Assembly: GCF_014076845.1 (NCBI RefSeq)
Contig: NZ_JACGUT010000073.1
Span: 1-64,000 of the forward strand
Origin: Colwellia sp. MB3u-41
GTDB taxonomy: Bacteria; Pseudomonadota; Gammaproteobacteria; Enterobacterales; Alteromonadaceae
Length of the DNA stretch: 64,000 nucleotides
Direction: 5' to 3'
The notes below the pieces were generated by a model. It searched no databases. It was not told the origin of the DNA and worked only from the letters and a program-made list of their open reading frames with translations. The first letter of the stretch is position 1; every line of letters starts with the position of its first letter. The translations under genes and the position numbers were made by a program. Shown here in pieces: positions 9,669 to 19,876 of this stretch.

Positions 9669-10259
9669 ATGGCGTTAGTTGCCCCACTTGATAAAGATGA
9701 AAATGAAGAAGTTTCTGAACTTACCCGTTTCTTTAATGAAACATTAGGGTTTTGCCCAAATAGTGTGTTGACGATGCAACGACGCCCAGCTATTGCTAAG
9801 GCTTTTATAAATTTGAATATGGCTGTTATGGCAAATGAAGGCACAGTAACGGCTGAGCAAAAACGCTTAATAGGTTATATAACAAGTGCTAACACAGGCT
9901 GTCGCTATTGCGAAGCTCATACTATCTTAGCTGCTGAACGTTATGGAGGCACTGATGAACGACTCGCTAATATTTGGTCTTTTAGAGAAAGTGATCGCTA
10001 TAGTGCGGGTGAAAAGGCAGCTTTTGAATTTGCACTCGCCGCTTCAAGTGTACCAAATGCTGTTGACGATAATATTTCCACTGAATTATATAAACATTGG
10101 GATGATGGAGAAATTGTAGAAATACTGGGCGTTATTTCCTTATTTGGCTATTTGAATCGTTGGAATGATTCTATGGGAACTACGATGGAAACAGGTGCTG
10201 TTAACGCTGGCGAACGATTATTGTTAGGGTCAAATTGGACTCAAGGTAAGCATAAATAA
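9669..10259 (+). CDS. Carboxymuconolactone decarboxylase/AhpD-like family protein
   Basis: A 196-residue helical protein with the AhpD-type core near residues 76-95: SANTGCRYCEAHT, where the CxxC pair and the following His make the redox or proton-relay site. Members act as peroxidase-related alkylhydroperoxidases. The frame is open from a start at 9606, but the ATG at 9669 has GGAGA five bases before it and begins MALVAPLDKDENEE, so I place the start there. It stands alone; the palindrome at 10275-10300 probably ends the transcript. Substrate unknown. Confidence 0.8.
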   Translation: MALVAPLDKDENEEVSELTRFFNETLGFCPNSVLTMQRRPAIAKAFINLNMAVMANEGTVTAEQKRLIGYITSANTGCRYCEAHTILAAERYGGTDERLANIWSFRESDRYSAGEKAAFEFALAASSVPNAVDDNISTELYKHWDDGEIVEILGVISLFGYLNRWNDSMGTTMETGAVNAGERLLLGSNWTQGKHK

Positions 10260-10274
10260 AGGCATCAATTAAAG

Positions 10275-10300
10275 AACCAATAAACGATATGTTATTGGTT
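10275..10300. terminator. Probable bidirectional terminator hairpin
   Basis: AACCAATAA and TTATTGGTT are perfect 9-base arms around an 8-base loop. It lies 15 bases after the AhpD-like gene and spans the stop codon of the small minus-strand frame. No long T-run follows, so efficiency is uncertain. Confidence 0.5.
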
Positions 10301-10408
10301 TTCAATTAAAAATTGCCCTAATCGACGGGTGTTGATTTTGTGCTTTTGGCGTTGTATCTGTCTTTTTCTATGTGTGCTTTGCACTTGTCGTCTAATGCGA
10401 TTGTTCAT
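10292..10408 (-). CDS. Possible 38-residue arginine-rich small protein
   Basis: An ATG at 10408 opens a 38-codon frame to TAA at 10292. The product is very basic, with 8 Arg, 3 Lys and 7 Gln (it begins MNNRIRRQVQSTHRKRQ and ends RRLGQFLIENQ). A weak GAG lies upstream of the start, and a hairpin overlaps the stop. It follows mltF on the same strand after about 200 bases. I do not recognise a family. The strong composition bias suggests a nucleic-acid-binding small protein or chance; conservation in relatives would decide. Confidence 0.35.
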   Translation of the reverse strand: MNNRIRRQVQSTHRKRQIQRQKHKINTRRLGQFLIENQ

Positions 10409-10613
10409 TATTATTTCTCATTAATTATTGAAATTCTGTCAAACAGGTTTATTGTTCCAGAGTAATTCTAAGTACGTACATACACGTAAATAAGTTCAGA
10501 ATTACCCTACTAGGTTTAAGTATCCTTGCACAATATGTCATTTTGATGACAATCAACAATTATGAGTACATTGATGAGTTTTCAAAATAACGCCGTCCAA
10601 ATAAAGGCAAGCG

Positions 10614-12044
10614 CTATTGTGTGATAATAACTGTTTTATCTTTAATAGGTTGAGGGATAGCATTTTCTTTTGACTTATTGTCCATCCAAGTCAACGTGTC
10701 GTAATAACGTCTTATGTTTTCAACATAGTTTACGGCTTCGTCACCGCGAGCATAACCATACTTGGTTGGTTTGTAGTATTTTTTCTGCTTAAGTAAAGGT
10801 AAACGATCTTTAACCTCTACCCAGCGATCTGGGTCTCCGCCTTGTTTTTGTGTTATCTTTCGTGCGTCATTTAAATGGCCTAAGCCAATGTTATATGAAG
10901 CGAGCGCAAACCATAATCTGTCAGGTGAAGGGACTCTGTCAGGCATTCTATCGATCATTTGTTTAAAGTATTTAGCGCCACCACGAATGCTCTGTTCAGC
11001 ATCTAAACGACTTTTAATCCCCATTTGTTTTGCGGTTGGCAAGGTTAGCATCATCATGCCGCGTACGCCTGTATAAGAACGCGCATGCGGTTCCCAGTGG
11101 GATTCTTGATAACTAATAGCAGCGAGTAAACGCCAATCAAGTTCCTGACTATATTTCTCAAATAATGGCCGGTACTGAGGCAGTTTACCTTCAACGGCTT
11201 TAATAAACATACGAGTGTCAACATAGTTGAATTCTTCAACATGACCGTAGTATTTGTCATCGAGGGCTAATAATGTTCCGTCGTGATGAACTCTGCCAAA
11301 AAACTCAACAAGGCTGGCATAAATTGACTGGTCATTATTTTTTTTAACAGCCCAAGCTAAAGGCTGAGGTTTTTTAATGGTAAAGCCAATACTGATTTCA
11401 GGATAATAGCGGCGATTAACTGCAAGGGTATTACTGTCGATAACGGTGTAGTCAATTTCTTCTGACAATACTTTAAGTAAGAGTTCTTCGCTATCAAATT
11501 CATCACTTACTCGCCAAGTTAACTCTTGGTGGCTGTTTTTTAATTGGGTGAGGTTTTCATCATGACTCGAATGAGCCATGATGAGTAAGTTGCCTGTTAA
11601 GTCTTCAATATCACGAGGTCTAATTTTCCCTTGCTTAAACACCAGTTTCTGGCTGATATTGTCGTAGCTTGGTGAAAAATCATATTGTTGACGCCTTTTT
11701 TCGGTAACGGCTAAACCCGCGGCTAGAATATCCACTTGGCCACTGTCTAATTTGTCAAAAAGCTCTTCAAGGCTGTAACTAGGGACTACTTTTAAGTCAA
11801 CACCTAATGAGTCAGCATAATTTTTAACTAATTCATACTCAAAACCAGCAGCGTCTTCAGCTTCCAAGTAATAACTGGTTAAGCCGTAAATAGTACCGAC
11901 GTTAATATAGCCACGCTCAATGATGCGCTGCAAACTGGCATTTTTTTCTGTGGGCTGGCAGCCTAATAGTAAAAAAGCAGTCAAGAATAATATACTTACA
12001 AACGTGCTGATTTTTTTAACTATTTTAAAATTTAAGTTAATCAT
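10614..12044 (-). CDS. mltF: Membrane-bound lytic murein transglycosylase F
   Basis: MltF cleaves the MurNAc-GlcNAc bond of peptidoglycan at the outer membrane, forming 1,6-anhydro products. The 476-residue protein has a lipoprotein-style signal ending LLLGC, a family 3 binding-protein-like regulatory domain (about residues 40-270), and a C-terminal SLT domain with the catalytic Glu in [13 protein letters not shown] (near 314), followed by GVRGMMMLT and ASYNIGLGH. This two-domain order is diagnostic. It is divergent from purL, the same neighbour as in E. coli. Confidence 0.94.
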   Translation of the reverse strand: MINLNFKIVKKISTFVSILFLTAFLLLGCQPTEKNASLQRIIERGYINVGTIYGLTSYYLEAEDAAGFEYELVKNYADSLGVDLKVVPSYSLEELFDKLDSGQVDILAAGLAVTEKRRQQYDFSPSYDNISQKLVFKQGKIRPRDIEDLTGNLLIMAHSSHDENLTQLKNSHQELTWRVSDEFDSEELLLKVLSEEIDYTVIDSNTLAVNRRYYPEISIGFTIKKPQPLAWAVKKNNDQSIYASLVEFFGRVHHDGTLLALDDKYYGHVEEFNYVDTRMFIKAVEGKLPQYRPLFEKYSQELDWRLLAAISYQESHWEPHARSYTGVRGMMMLTLPTAKQMGIKSRLDAEQSIRGGAKYFKQMIDRMPDRVPSPDRLWFALASYNIGLGHLNDARKITQKQGGDPDRWVEVKDRLPLLKQKKYYKPTKYGYARGDEAVNYVENIRRYYDTLTWMDNKSKENAIPQPIKDKTVIITQ

Positions 12045-12100
12045 ATAGGGTTATTGTGGCGTGATTCCTTCTTTATTCAAAGCACTTTTTATCAATAATG

Positions 12101-12125
12101 AAGATTAACTTTTTAAGTTAATCTT
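12101..12125. promoter_or_regulatory. Palindrome in the mltF-purL control region
   Basis: AAGATTAACTT and AAGTTAATCTT are perfect 11-base arms separated by TTT. The element lies 57 bases upstream of mltF and immediately upstream of the predicted purL -35 box. It does not resemble the PurR operator (ACGCAAACGTTTGCGT). It may be a protein-binding site or a weak hairpin. Confidence 0.5.
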
Positions 12126-12132
12126 TTAAGGC

Positions 12133-12161
12133 TTATCAAAACCCTTTATATCTATTATAAT
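12133..12161 (+). promoter_or_regulatory. Predicted sigma-70 promoter of purL
   Basis: TTATCA and TATAAT are separated by 17 bases. The -10 box is a perfect consensus match and lies about 75 bases before the purL start. Confidence 0.6.
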
Positions 12162-12246
12162 ATGCGCGATTTTTCTTCCATTATTTTAACTGCGAAAACG
12201 CAACTAAAATAAAACTAAACTGGTGATTACGTTTATGACGATGTTG

Positions 12247-15200
12247 ATGAAAACCCTTCGCGGCGCTCCGGCACTTTCAGACTTTAGAGTTAAAAAATTA
12301 TTAGCTCAATGTGCTGAATTAAAACTTCCTATAACAGATATTTATGCTGAATTTACGCACTTTGTGCATATTTCAGCTGATCTTAACGACGAAGAGTTTC
12401 AAGTTTTACAGCAACTTCTTAAGTATGGACCAAACATTGAAGAACACGAACCGGTAGGTCAATTCTTATTAGTGACTCCGCGCCCTGGCACTATTTCGCC
12501 TTGGTCTTCAAAATCAACTGACATCGCTCATAACTGTGGGTTAACTAAAGTTAACCGTTTAGAACGTGGTATCGCTTATTACATTTCTGGTGAATCTTTG
12601 AATGAGCAACAGCAAGCTCAGTTTGATCATTTGATTTCAGATCGCATGATGGAAGTTATATTTACCAAAATGGCACAAGCAACGTCACTTTTTGCGACCG
12701 CAGAGCCAGGTGAGTTAACCGCCATTGATATTGAAAAGGGTGGAAAAAATGCCTTAGTTAAGGCGAATATAGAATTAGGTTTAGCTTTAGCGGAAGATGA
12801 AGTAAATTACTTATTTGAAAATTTTACCAAATTAGGTCGTAACCCACACGACATCGAACTTTACATGTTCGCGCAAGCAAACTCAGAGCATTGTCGCCAT
12901 AAAATATTTAATGCTGACTGGACCATAGATGGTGTAAAACAGCCAAAATCATTATTTAAAATGATCCGTAATACCCATGAAATTAATCCTGACTTTGTTT
13001 TAAGTGCTTACAAAGATAATGCAGCAGTTATGGTCGGTAATAAGGGCGGACGTTTTTTCCCTAATCCTCAAACGAATGTTTACGGTTACCACCATGAAGA
13101 CATACAAATCTTAATGAAGGTTGAAACACACAATCATCCCACCGCTATTTCTCCATACCCTGGCGCAGCAACAGGCTCAGGTGGTGAAATTCGTGACGAG
13201 GGTGCAACAGGTATTGGCTCTAAACCCAAAGCAGGTTTAGTCGGTTTTTCAGTATCCAACTTACGCATTCCTAATTTCGAACAGCCATGGGAAACTAATT
13301 TTGGCAAGCCAGGTCGTATTGTTTCAGCGCTTGATATTATGATGGAAGGTCCTTTAGGTGGCGCGGCTTTTAACAATGAATTTGGTCGTCCAGCAATTCT
13401 AGGTTATTTCCGTACTTACGAAGAAGAAGTTAACTCGTTTAACGGTGTTGAAGTACGTGGTTACCACAAGCCAATTATGCTTGCTGGTGGCTTAGGTAAT
13501 ATTCGTGATGAACATGTACAAAAGCGTGAAATTATCGTTGGCGCTCATTTAATCGCACTTGGCGGTCCCGCCATGAATATTGGTCTAGGTGGTGGTGCAG
13601 CATCATCAATGGCCTCTGGTCAATCAGCCGAGAATTTAGATTTTGCTTCTGTGCAACGTGAAAACCCTGAAATGGAACGTCGTTGTCAAGAAGTTATCGA
13701 TAAGTGTTGGCAGTTGGGAGAAGAGAATCCAATCGCTTTCATTCATGATGTCGGTGCTGGCGGTTTATCAAATGCTTTCCCTGAGTTAGTTGCTGATGGC
13801 GGCCGTGGTGGTGTTTTTGAACTTCGCAATGTTCCAAATGATGAACGCAGTATGGCACCTCATGAAATTTGGTGTAACGAATCTCAAGAACGTTATGTTA
13901 TTGCCGTATCAGACAAAAATTTAGCGACCTTTGAAAAAATATGTCACCGTGAACGCGCACCATTTTCTGTTGTTGGTCGTGCGACAGAAGAAGCACATTT
14001 AACTGTGACTGATGCTCATTTTACCGGTAATGATAAATTAGCTACACCTATTGATTTACCACTTGATGTTTTATTAGGTAAAACACCTAAAATATTTAAA
14101 GATGTATTAACGGCAAAAGCCGGTGGAGATGAATTTTCTTTAACGGATATCACCTTAGCTGATGCTGCTGACCGTATTTTGTCGTTGCCGACAGTTGCAG
14201 AAAAAACCTTTCTTATTACCATTGGCGATCGCTCGGTAACGGGTATGGTTAATCGCGACCAAATGGTTGGTCCTTGGCAAGTGCCTGTTGCCGATTGTGG
14301 TGTTACCGCCTCTGCGCTTGACTCTTATCACGGCGAAGCCATGTCTTTGGGTGAGCGCACTCCCGTGGCTTTATTAAACTTTGGCGCTTCTGCTCGTTTA
14401 GCGGTCGCTGAGTCACTAACTAATATTGCCGGAACAGATATTGGCGATTTAAACCGGATCAAATTGTCTGCGAATTGGATGTCGCCAGCAGGACACCCGG
14501 GCGAAGATGCAGGTTTATATGAAGCCGTTAAAGCTATTGGCGAAGAGCTTTGTCCAGCATTAGGGTTAACTATCCCAGTGGGTAAAGATTCAATGTCGAT
14601 GAAAACTAAGTGGGAAGATAAGGGCGAAGAAAAATCAGTCACATCTCCTATGTCATTAATTATCACCGCTTTTGGTGTTGTTGAAGATATTCGTAAAACG
14701 GTTACGCCTGAATTAAGAATAGACCAAGGCGACACTCGACTTGTTGCTATTGATTTATCAAAAGGTAAAAAGCGCTTAGGTGGCTCATGTTTAGCACAGG
14801 TTTATAAGCACTTAGGTAAAGAAACACCCGATGTAGATAGCCCGGAAACATTAAAAGGTTTCTTCAACGCCATGCAAACATTAGTTCGTGATGAAAAGCT
14901 TATTGCTTATCATGATATCTCTGATGGCGGATTATTCACCACTGTCGTTGAAATGGCTTTTGCTGGTCATACCGGTGTAGATATTGATTTAACAGCATTA
15001 AACTCAGTCTCAGGTAATGACATTGACGTATTATTTAACGAAGAGCTTGGCGCTGTTATTCAAATTCGTGAAAGTGATGTTGCTGCAATAGACGCAATTT
15101 TAGCTGAACATGGTATTGCAGATTGTTGTACTGATATTGGTCGTATTAATAACGAAGATACACTCCGATTTAGCCGTGATGGTAAGGTAGTACTTGAAAA

Positions 15201-16173
15201 TTCACGTACTTATTATCGTACTGTATGGGCACAAACGACCTATAGAATGCAGTCACTGCGTGATAACCCAGAATGTGCTCAACAAGAACATGACGTTAAA
15301 TATGATACTGAAGACCCAGGATTACATGCTGAGCTTACTTTTGATATCAATGAAGATATTGTCGCTCAGTTAATCGCACAAGATGCACTTAAAGGTTCGA
15401 ATCCAAAAATTGCAATATTGCGTGAGCAGGGCGTAAACTCTCATGTTGAAATGGCGGCCGCTTTTGACCGAGCTGGCTTTATTGCTGTTGACGTACATAT
15501 GTCTGATATTTTATCTGGCCGAGCTAATTTAGCTGATTTTAACGGTTTAGTCGCTTGTGGTGGTTTCTCTTACGGAGACGTCTTAGGTGCTGGCGAAGGT
15601 TGGGCAAAATCCATATTATTTAACAAAGATGCTAAAGCCATGTTCAAAGCTTTCTTTGAACGCCAAGACACCTTCACTTTAGGTGTTTGTAATGGTTGTC
15701 AGATGTTATCTAATCTGAAAGAAATTATTCCTGGCGCTCAAGCGTGGCCACATTTTGTACAAAATAAATCTGAACGTTTTGAAGCACGTTTCTCATTAGT
15801 TGAAATACAAGAAAGTCCGTCAGTATTATTTAAAGGTATGGCAGGTTCTCGTATGCCTATTGCTGTTTCTCATGGTGAAGGTCATGCAGAATTTAGTTCA
15901 GAAGATGCTATCGGTGCTGTTAATGATTCAGGTACTGTTTCAATGCGTTATGTTGATAATTATGGTCAAATCACTGAAACGTATCCAGCTAACCCTAATG
16001 GCTCGCCTGACGGTATTACGGCGCTAACAACAACGGATGGTCGTGTTACTATTATGATGCCGCATCCTGAACGTGTATTTAGAACCGTCGCTAACTCATG
16101 GCATCCAGACGAATGGCAAGAAGATTCTCCTTGGGTACGCATGTTCCGTAATGCGCGTGCGTTTATCGGCTAA
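12247..16173 (+). CDS. purL: Phosphoribosylformylglycinamidine synthase
   Basis: PurL converts FGAR, glutamine and ATP to FGAM in purine synthesis. This is the large single-chain form of about 1,308 residues: PurS-like N-terminal domain, linker, two AIR-synthetase-like halves ([20 protein letters not shown] is a key motif) and a C-terminal class I glutaminase with the nucleophile in LGVCNGCQM near residue 1148 and HPERVFR close to the end. The frame opens at a GTG at 12223, with ATGs at 12235, 12241 and 12247. I chose 12247 because it gives [14 protein letters not shown], which lines up with the conserved family start; no Shine-Dalgarno separates the options. Confidence 0.97.
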   Translation: MKTLRGAPALSDFRVKKLLAQCAELKLPITDIYAEFTHFVHISADLNDEEFQVLQQLLKYGPNIEEHEPVGQFLLVTPRPGTISPWSSKSTDIAHNCGLTKVNRLERGIAYYISGESLNEQQQAQFDHLISDRMMEVIFTKMAQATSLFATAEPGELTAIDIEKGGKNALVKANIELGLALAEDEVNYLFENFTKLGRNPHDIELYMFAQANSEHCRHKIFNADWTIDGVKQPKSLFKMIRNTHEINPDFVLSAYKDNAAVMVGNKGGRFFPNPQTNVYGYHHEDIQILMKVETHNHPTAISPYPGAATGSGGEIRDEGATGIGSKPKAGLVGFSVSNLRIPNFEQPWETNFGKPGRIVSALDIMMEGPLGGAAFNNEFGRPAILGYFRTYEEEVNSFNGVEVRGYHKPIMLAGGLGNIRDEHVQKREIIVGAHLIALGGPAMNIGLGGGAASSMASGQSAENLDFASVQRENPEMERRCQEVIDKCWQLGEENPIAFIHDVGAGGLSNAFPELVADGGRGGVFELRNVPNDERSMAPHEIWCNESQERYVIAVSDKNLATFEKICHRERAPFSVVGRATEEAHLTVTDAHFTGNDKLATPIDLPLDVLLGKTPKIFKDVLTAKAGGDEFSLTDITLADAADRILSLPTVAEKTFLITIGDRSVTGMVNRDQMVGPWQVPVADCGVTASALDSYHGEAMSLGERTPVALLNFGASARLAVAESLTNIAGTDIGDLNRIKLSANWMSPAGHPGEDAGLYEAVKAIGEELCPALGLTIPVGKDSMSMKTKWEDKGEEKSVTSPMSLIITAFGVVEDIRKTVTPELRIDQGDTRLVAIDLSKGKKRLGGSCLAQVYKHLGKETPDVDSPETLKGFFNAMQTLVRDEKLIAYHDISDGGLFTTVVEMAFAGHTGVDIDLTALNSVSGNDIDVLFNEELGAVIQIRESDVAAIDAILAEHGIADCCTDIGRINNEDTLRFSRDGKVVLENSRTYYRTVWAQTTYRMQSLRDNPECAQQEHDVKYDTEDPGLHAELTFDINEDIVAQLIAQDALKGSNPKIAILREQGVNSHVEMAAAFDRAGFIAVDVHMSDILSGRANLADFNGLVACGGFSYGDVLGAGEGWAKSILFNKDAKAMFKAFFERQDTFTLGVCNGCQMLSNLKEIIPGAQAWPHFVQNKSERFEARFSLVEIQESPSVLFKGMAGSRMPIAVSHGEGHAEFSSEDAIGAVNDSGTVSMRYVDNYGQITETYPANPNGSPDGITALTTTDGRVTIMMPHPERVFRTVANSWHPDEWQEDSPWVRMFRNARAFIG

Positions 16174-16196
16174 TTAGCCATAGGCCTACCTTGTTT

Positions 16197-16222
16197 AAAA
16201 AAGACGCTTCGGCGTCTTTTTT
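16197..16222 (+). terminator. Rho-independent terminator after purL
   Basis: GACGC-TTCG-GCGTC, a stable tetraloop stem, is flanked by an A-run and a T-run. It lies 24 bases after the purL stop. Confidence 0.92.
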
Positions 16223-16276
16223 GATCGCAAGTAAAAGTAATATCAGTAAAGTGTATGAAGTTAATGTTTATATTTT

Positions 16277-16326
16277 ATATAACACTGTAAAGATATTGCA
16301 CTTGCAATATCTTTACAGTGTTATAT
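16277..16326. repeat. 50-base perfect palindrome with 24-base arms
   Basis: The left arm 16277-16300 (begins ATATAACACTG, ends GATATTGCA) and the right arm 16303-16326 are exact reverse complements with only CT between them. It lies 41 bases before the nitroreductase gene and 54 after the purL terminator. There is no T-run and no GC-rich stem base, so it does not look like an ordinary terminator. It could be an operator, a mobile palindromic unit or a 5'-leader hairpin. Confidence 0.9.
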
Positions 16327-16366
16327 CCTGCTCTTTATGAGTAGTAAATATACAGGATAAAATGCG

Positions 16367-17041
16367 ATGCAAGATCATGACTCAAGCCCTTTGAGCGATT
16401 ACATTGAGTACCCACAAGACGAAATGCTATTACGCTCGAAAAACTTCTATTTAGATATAAAGCGCCGACACAGTATTCGTAGCTTTAGCGATCGCCCTGT
16501 GCCTAAAGAGATTATAGAAAATTGTATTAAAGCTGCTGCAACTGCGCCAAGCGGCGCTAATCACCAACCTTGGCACTTTGTCGCCGTACATAGCCGCGAT
16601 ATAAAAAAGCAAATTAGAGAGCAAGCTGAATTTCATGAGCGAGGCTTTTATGAAGGTCGAGCAGGTGAAGAGTGGTTAGGCGCTTTAAAAGCATTAGGCA
16701 CTGACGCTAATAAGCCATATTTAGAGCATGCCCCATGGCTGATTGCTATTTTTAGCCAAAAGAAAGGGGGAATTAGTACAGAAGATAAAAATACTAATTA
16801 TTATGTGCATGAATCAGTGGGTATAGCGACAGGTTTTTTAATTAATGCGCTACATACCTCTGGGCTTGTAACACTAACGCATACTCCAAAGCCGATGTCT
16901 TTTTTAAGTAAAGTCTGTGGAAGGCCAGAGAATGATCGGGCTTACATGTTACTTATTACCGGCTATCCAAACGAAGATGCAACAGTACCTCATCATGCTC
17001 AAATTAAAAAACCACTCGATGAAATTGCTACTTTTTTGTAG
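16367..17041 (+). CDS. Nitroreductase-family flavoprotein
   Basis: A 224-residue FMN-dependent oxidoreductase of the nitroreductase fold. The N-terminal FMN phosphate-binding signature is RRHSIRSFSDRPVP near residues 29-42, followed by AAATAPSGANHQPWHF, the usual helix and substrate lid start. The overall pattern, including the short region before RRHSIR, recalls the iodotyrosine deiodinase-like branch (BluB/IYD-like), but substrate cannot be read from sequence. Single gene preceded by a striking 50-base palindrome. Confidence 0.85.
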   Translation: MQDHDSSPLSDYIEYPQDEMLLRSKNFYLDIKRRHSIRSFSDRPVPKEIIENCIKAAATAPSGANHQPWHFVAVHSRDIKKQIREQAEFHERGFYEGRAGEEWLGALKALGTDANKPYLEHAPWLIAIFSQKKGGISTEDKNTNYYVHESVGIATGFLINALHTSGLVTLTHTPKPMSFLSKVCGRPENDRAYMLLITGYPNEDATVPHHAQIKKPLDEIATFL

Positions 17042-17177
17042 AACCCTCCAATAACAATGCTATCTTTAACACAAAAAATGATAACGTGTTAAATCATGAG
17101 ATAATAAGAAGTCAGAAAGCAGGAGGATTTATTACTCTAACTTCTGACTGAATTATTTATGTTACTCCCCTTAAATA

Positions 17178-18395
17178 TTAGCCACGAGGTGATTTCATGT
17201 TAGGATTAATGTAACCACTACTTCTTTTTCTTTTATTTCTCGTTTCATCATAATCATCATCTTTTTTTAAACTTTCAGCGAACATTGTTTTTTGTGCTTG
17301 TCCAACTGAAGCTAAGTTAACTTCTAAATGAAATGATGGGCGTTCTATAACGATAATTTTATTATCTTCTCCCATTTTTTTATAGTGGCTGTTTATCGCC
17401 AGTAAGAGCTGGTCAAATTGAAACGTTAAGGAAGCAGATAAGTTACTTTGATTGGTAATACCACTTTTAGTTGTTTTCTCAACTGTGTAATAGGCTTCTG
17501 GCACAACAACAGGAATATAATCACCGGATAACGTTACAGACTTTCCATTTCTAATGACTTCAATAACTATTTTTTCACCGAACGCTCTACTTATTAAATA
17601 AGCGTTTATCGCTTGAGAAGGCGTATTATTCGACGTACTAGGTTCGCTTCCGCCAATCTTTGTAATTAAGTCACCTTTTACCAAGCCTAATTCAGCAGCT
17701 AAAGTATTTGGAATTATTCTGTTTACTTGAAGCTTACCTTCGACAAACTCTTGGGCTAATGCCGTACCAAAATAGCCATTTAATTTACGTGAGACAACAT
17801 TCGTATCATCACGTTTGTCAGCTGTTTTTTTGTGGTGTGAAGAAATATTTTTCATCACTAAGCCAAGTAATTTTTCGATTGCCGGGGGAAGTTCATCTGC
17901 TGAAAGCTTTGGCACATCAATTTTAGCATCCGCAATGTACTTGCCAGAGCAAGACTTACTTTCTTGATTTTTTACTTCAACAATAGAACCTGCAATAGTT
18001 TCCATAGGCACTAACTGATAATGCTGATTTTTTTTAACCTCAATATTTACTGTTTTTTGTATGGGGGTTGGCGGGTTTGTTACACTTCGTCCTCTGCGAA
18101 GGTTTTTCTGGTAAGTGCTAAACTCACTTTTATCCCATTGGTTTAATATTAAAGTATGCATGCCAGGTGCGAGAAGGTATTTGTGCTCACCTTTTAATAT
18201 TTTTTGATATTTTTTAGGTTGTGGGATTGCTACACCGTTACTCCCCAACAATTCTAAAATAACTTTATTACCATTAACTTTACCTGTATCGAAAGTAACC
18301 GATGCACATTCCGAAGCGTTTACCGTTTGTGCCAAGAGTATGATGGGTAATGTAGCCATTGCAGTGACTAGCTTTAAGAGACCTTTATTACGCAT
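17178..18395 (-). CDS. Exported PDZ-domain protein of unknown role
   Basis: A 405-residue protein with a signal peptide (cleavage expected after NASECAS or VNA, about residue 27). The first half has a beta-rich region with Lys/Gly-rich loops, akin to proteins that present a PEGA-like or cell-surface fold. A PDZ domain lies at about residues 215-295 (LQVNRIIPNTLAAELGL, then GDLITKIGG). The C-terminus is highly charged (DDDYDETRNKRKRSSG). No protease catalytic triad is visible, so it is not a DegP-type protease. Possibly periplasmic or membrane attached. Not part of an obvious operon. Confidence 0.6.
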   Translation of the reverse strand: MRNKGLLKLVTAMATLPIILLAQTVNASECASVTFDTGKVNGNKVILELLGSNGVAIPQPKKYQKILKGEHKYLLAPGMHTLILNQWDKSEFSTYQKNLRRGRSVTNPPTPIQKTVNIEVKKNQHYQLVPMETIAGSIVEVKNQESKSCSGKYIADAKIDVPKLSADELPPAIEKLLGLVMKNISSHHKKTADKRDDTNVVSRKLNGYFGTALAQEFVEGKLQVNRIIPNTLAAELGLVKGDLITKIGGSEPSTSNNTPSQAINAYLISRAFGEKIVIEVIRNGKSVTLSGDYIPVVVPEAYYTVEKTTKSGITNQSNLSASLTFQFDQLLLAINSHYKKMGEDNKIIVIERPSFHLEVNLASVGQAQKTMFAESLKKDDDYDETRNKRKRSSGYINPNMKSPRG

Positions 18396-18632
18396 TTTTA
18401 TTATTCTCTTTGTTAATATTTAAAAATTAAAAATAAGTAAAACACTTATAATTAAGCCTTTTTAGATTTTAACCTATATCACAAAATTGTAAAGATGATG
18501 CTAACAGACACCTGATTTAGTAAAATTAATTAAGACTTTTTTTTTAGAATAACTTTTTATACTCAATTTTGTGACGTGTTATTTATTTAAAATTAATGAT
18601 AAAATAGCAAAAATAGGCTCTATTCACTAGGT

Positions 18633-19229
18633 ATTATCATCACTAAATCGGCCAGAAATAAAGCGTTTACGTTAACGCAAGAAATAGCTGAACCATTAGA
18701 TTTAACGTCACATTTACCGTTTAGAGTCGCCGTAGTCAGTAATTTACTTGCCTTAAATCGAGATTGGAAAATTCGTGAACTCTGCGATTTAGAACCACGA
18801 GAAATGCGAGTCTTATTAAATATTGGCTCGTATATGCCGATTAAGTCTGCAGATATTGCCTACCAATCGCGTATCGATTCTTATAATGTTAGCCGAGCGG
18901 TAAAAGCATTAGATAATAAAAATTTAATCGATATCCGCCGCGATAAAAAAAGCAAAAACATTAAGATATTAGCCCTAAATGAGCAAGGAAAAGCATTATA
19001 TCAAGCATTAACTTCAGCTATGGAGCTACGTTCAAAAGAGCTTGAAAGTGTATTAACTGATGATGAAACCACTGCTTTTTATAATGCACTGAGTAAAATT
19101 GAAGATAAAGCTGAACAATTATTAGCAAAACAAGCGTTAAACAAAATAGCACAAGGCGAAGATGCTCCTAGCGACCAAAAAGAACTTATTCGTTGGTACA
19201 AAAAAGGCCAATGTAGCGACGCGCGTTAA
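18633..19229 (+). CDS. MarR-family transcriptional regulator, non-standard start
   Basis: A winged-helix regulator that would bind DNA as a dimer. The open frame after the stop at 18600 runs to 19229 and includes the family's first helices upstream of the first ATG: PFRVAVVSNLLALNRDW, then REMRVLLNIGSYMPI, then the recognition region SRIDSYNVSRAVKAL. In the 57 codons before ATG 18804 there is no ATG, GTG, TTG or CTG. Starting at 18804 would delete helix 1, needed for dimerisation. The best remaining candidates are ATT at 18633 or the ATC codons after it, giving about 198 residues. Either a rare AUU-type start is used, or the gene has lost its start codon. The 3' end overlaps the convergent SLT gene by four bases. 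Confidence 0.7.
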   Translation: MIITKSARNKAFTLTQEIAEPLDLTSHLPFRVAVVSNLLALNRDWKIRELCDLEPREMRVLLNIGSYMPIKSADIAYQSRIDSYNVSRAVKALDNKNLIDIRRDKKSKNIKILALNEQGKALYQALTSAMELRSKELESVLTDDETTAFYNALSKIEDKAEQLLAKQALNKIAQGEDAPSDQKELIRWYKKGQCSDAR

Positions 19230-19834
19230 ATGTTAGATAAATAACGCTGATGTAAAATTTTTACGCGTTCAACATACTTTTGAGTTTCGGGATAAGGCGG
19301 TACACCTTTATACTTCTTAACCGCACCTTCGCCAGCGTTGTAGGCAGCTGAAACTAACGTGATATTTCCACCATACTTTCTGATCAATCGTGCTAAATGT
19401 TTACTTCCTGCGCGAATATTTTGTTGGGCATTGAATGAATTTTTTATCCCTAATTCTTTTGCTGTTGCGGGCATTAATTGCATTAACCCTTGTGCACCTG
19501 TTTTAGATAATGCTCGAGGGTCAAAGTGTGACTCGGCATGAATAACAGCGCGAATAAGAGCGGGATCTATGTTATAACGTTGTGCTTGTTGATTAATCGT
19601 TGATGTAAAGTGAGCGGTGAATAATTGTGTGTTATGCCAATTAACCATTGAATTTAGTTTGCAGGCAAAGCAACTTATGCGAATTTCCTGGTAAGTAGAC
19701 GTGCTGGGGGGAATGTCAGAAAAAGAACTGATCCCTTTTAATGATTTGTACTGGTATATTTTTACATGGCCGTCGGCGAATACATAATGAGTAAAGCAAA
19801 GTAATAGCAAAAAAGTGCAATAATATAATTTCAA
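19226..19834 (-). CDS. SLT-domain lytic transglycosylase
   Basis: A 202-residue exported peptidoglycan-cleaving enzyme: signal peptide (cleavage after about residue 20, VFA), a short DUF4124-like start (KIYQYKSLKGISSFSD), then an SLT fold from about residue 80. The catalytic Glu is in IHAESHFDPRA near 102; GAQGLMQLMPATAKELG and SAAYNAGEGAVKKY complete the site. It is smaller than MltC/MltE and matches the stand-alone SLT enzymes common in Alteromonadales. Convergent with the marR gene, overlapping it by four bases. Confidence 0.85.
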   Translation of the reverse strand: MKLYYCTFLLLLCFTHYVFADGHVKIYQYKSLKGISSFSDIPPSTSTYQEIRISCFACKLNSMVNWHNTQLFTAHFTSTINQQAQRYNIDPALIRAVIHAESHFDPRALSKTGAQGLMQLMPATAKELGIKNSFNAQQNIRAGSKHLARLIRKYGGNITLVSAAYNAGEGAVKKYKGVPPYPETQKYVERVKILHQRYLSNI

Positions 19835-19876
19835 TTAAACGCTCTACAAGGGTGAACAACAATATGAGTATAGCGT

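Noticed and set aside
12101-12125. PurR operator for purL
   Set aside because: Sequence lacks the central CG-containing ACGCAAACGTTTGCGT pattern.
14328-14735. 135-codon minus-strand frame inside purL
   Set aside because: It is a shadow of the strongly conserved purL frame, with no start signal or family features.
17109-17152. Hairpin AGTCAGAA/TTCTGACT after the nitroreductase gene
   Set aside because: Loop of about 26 bases and no T-run; too weak to call as a terminator.
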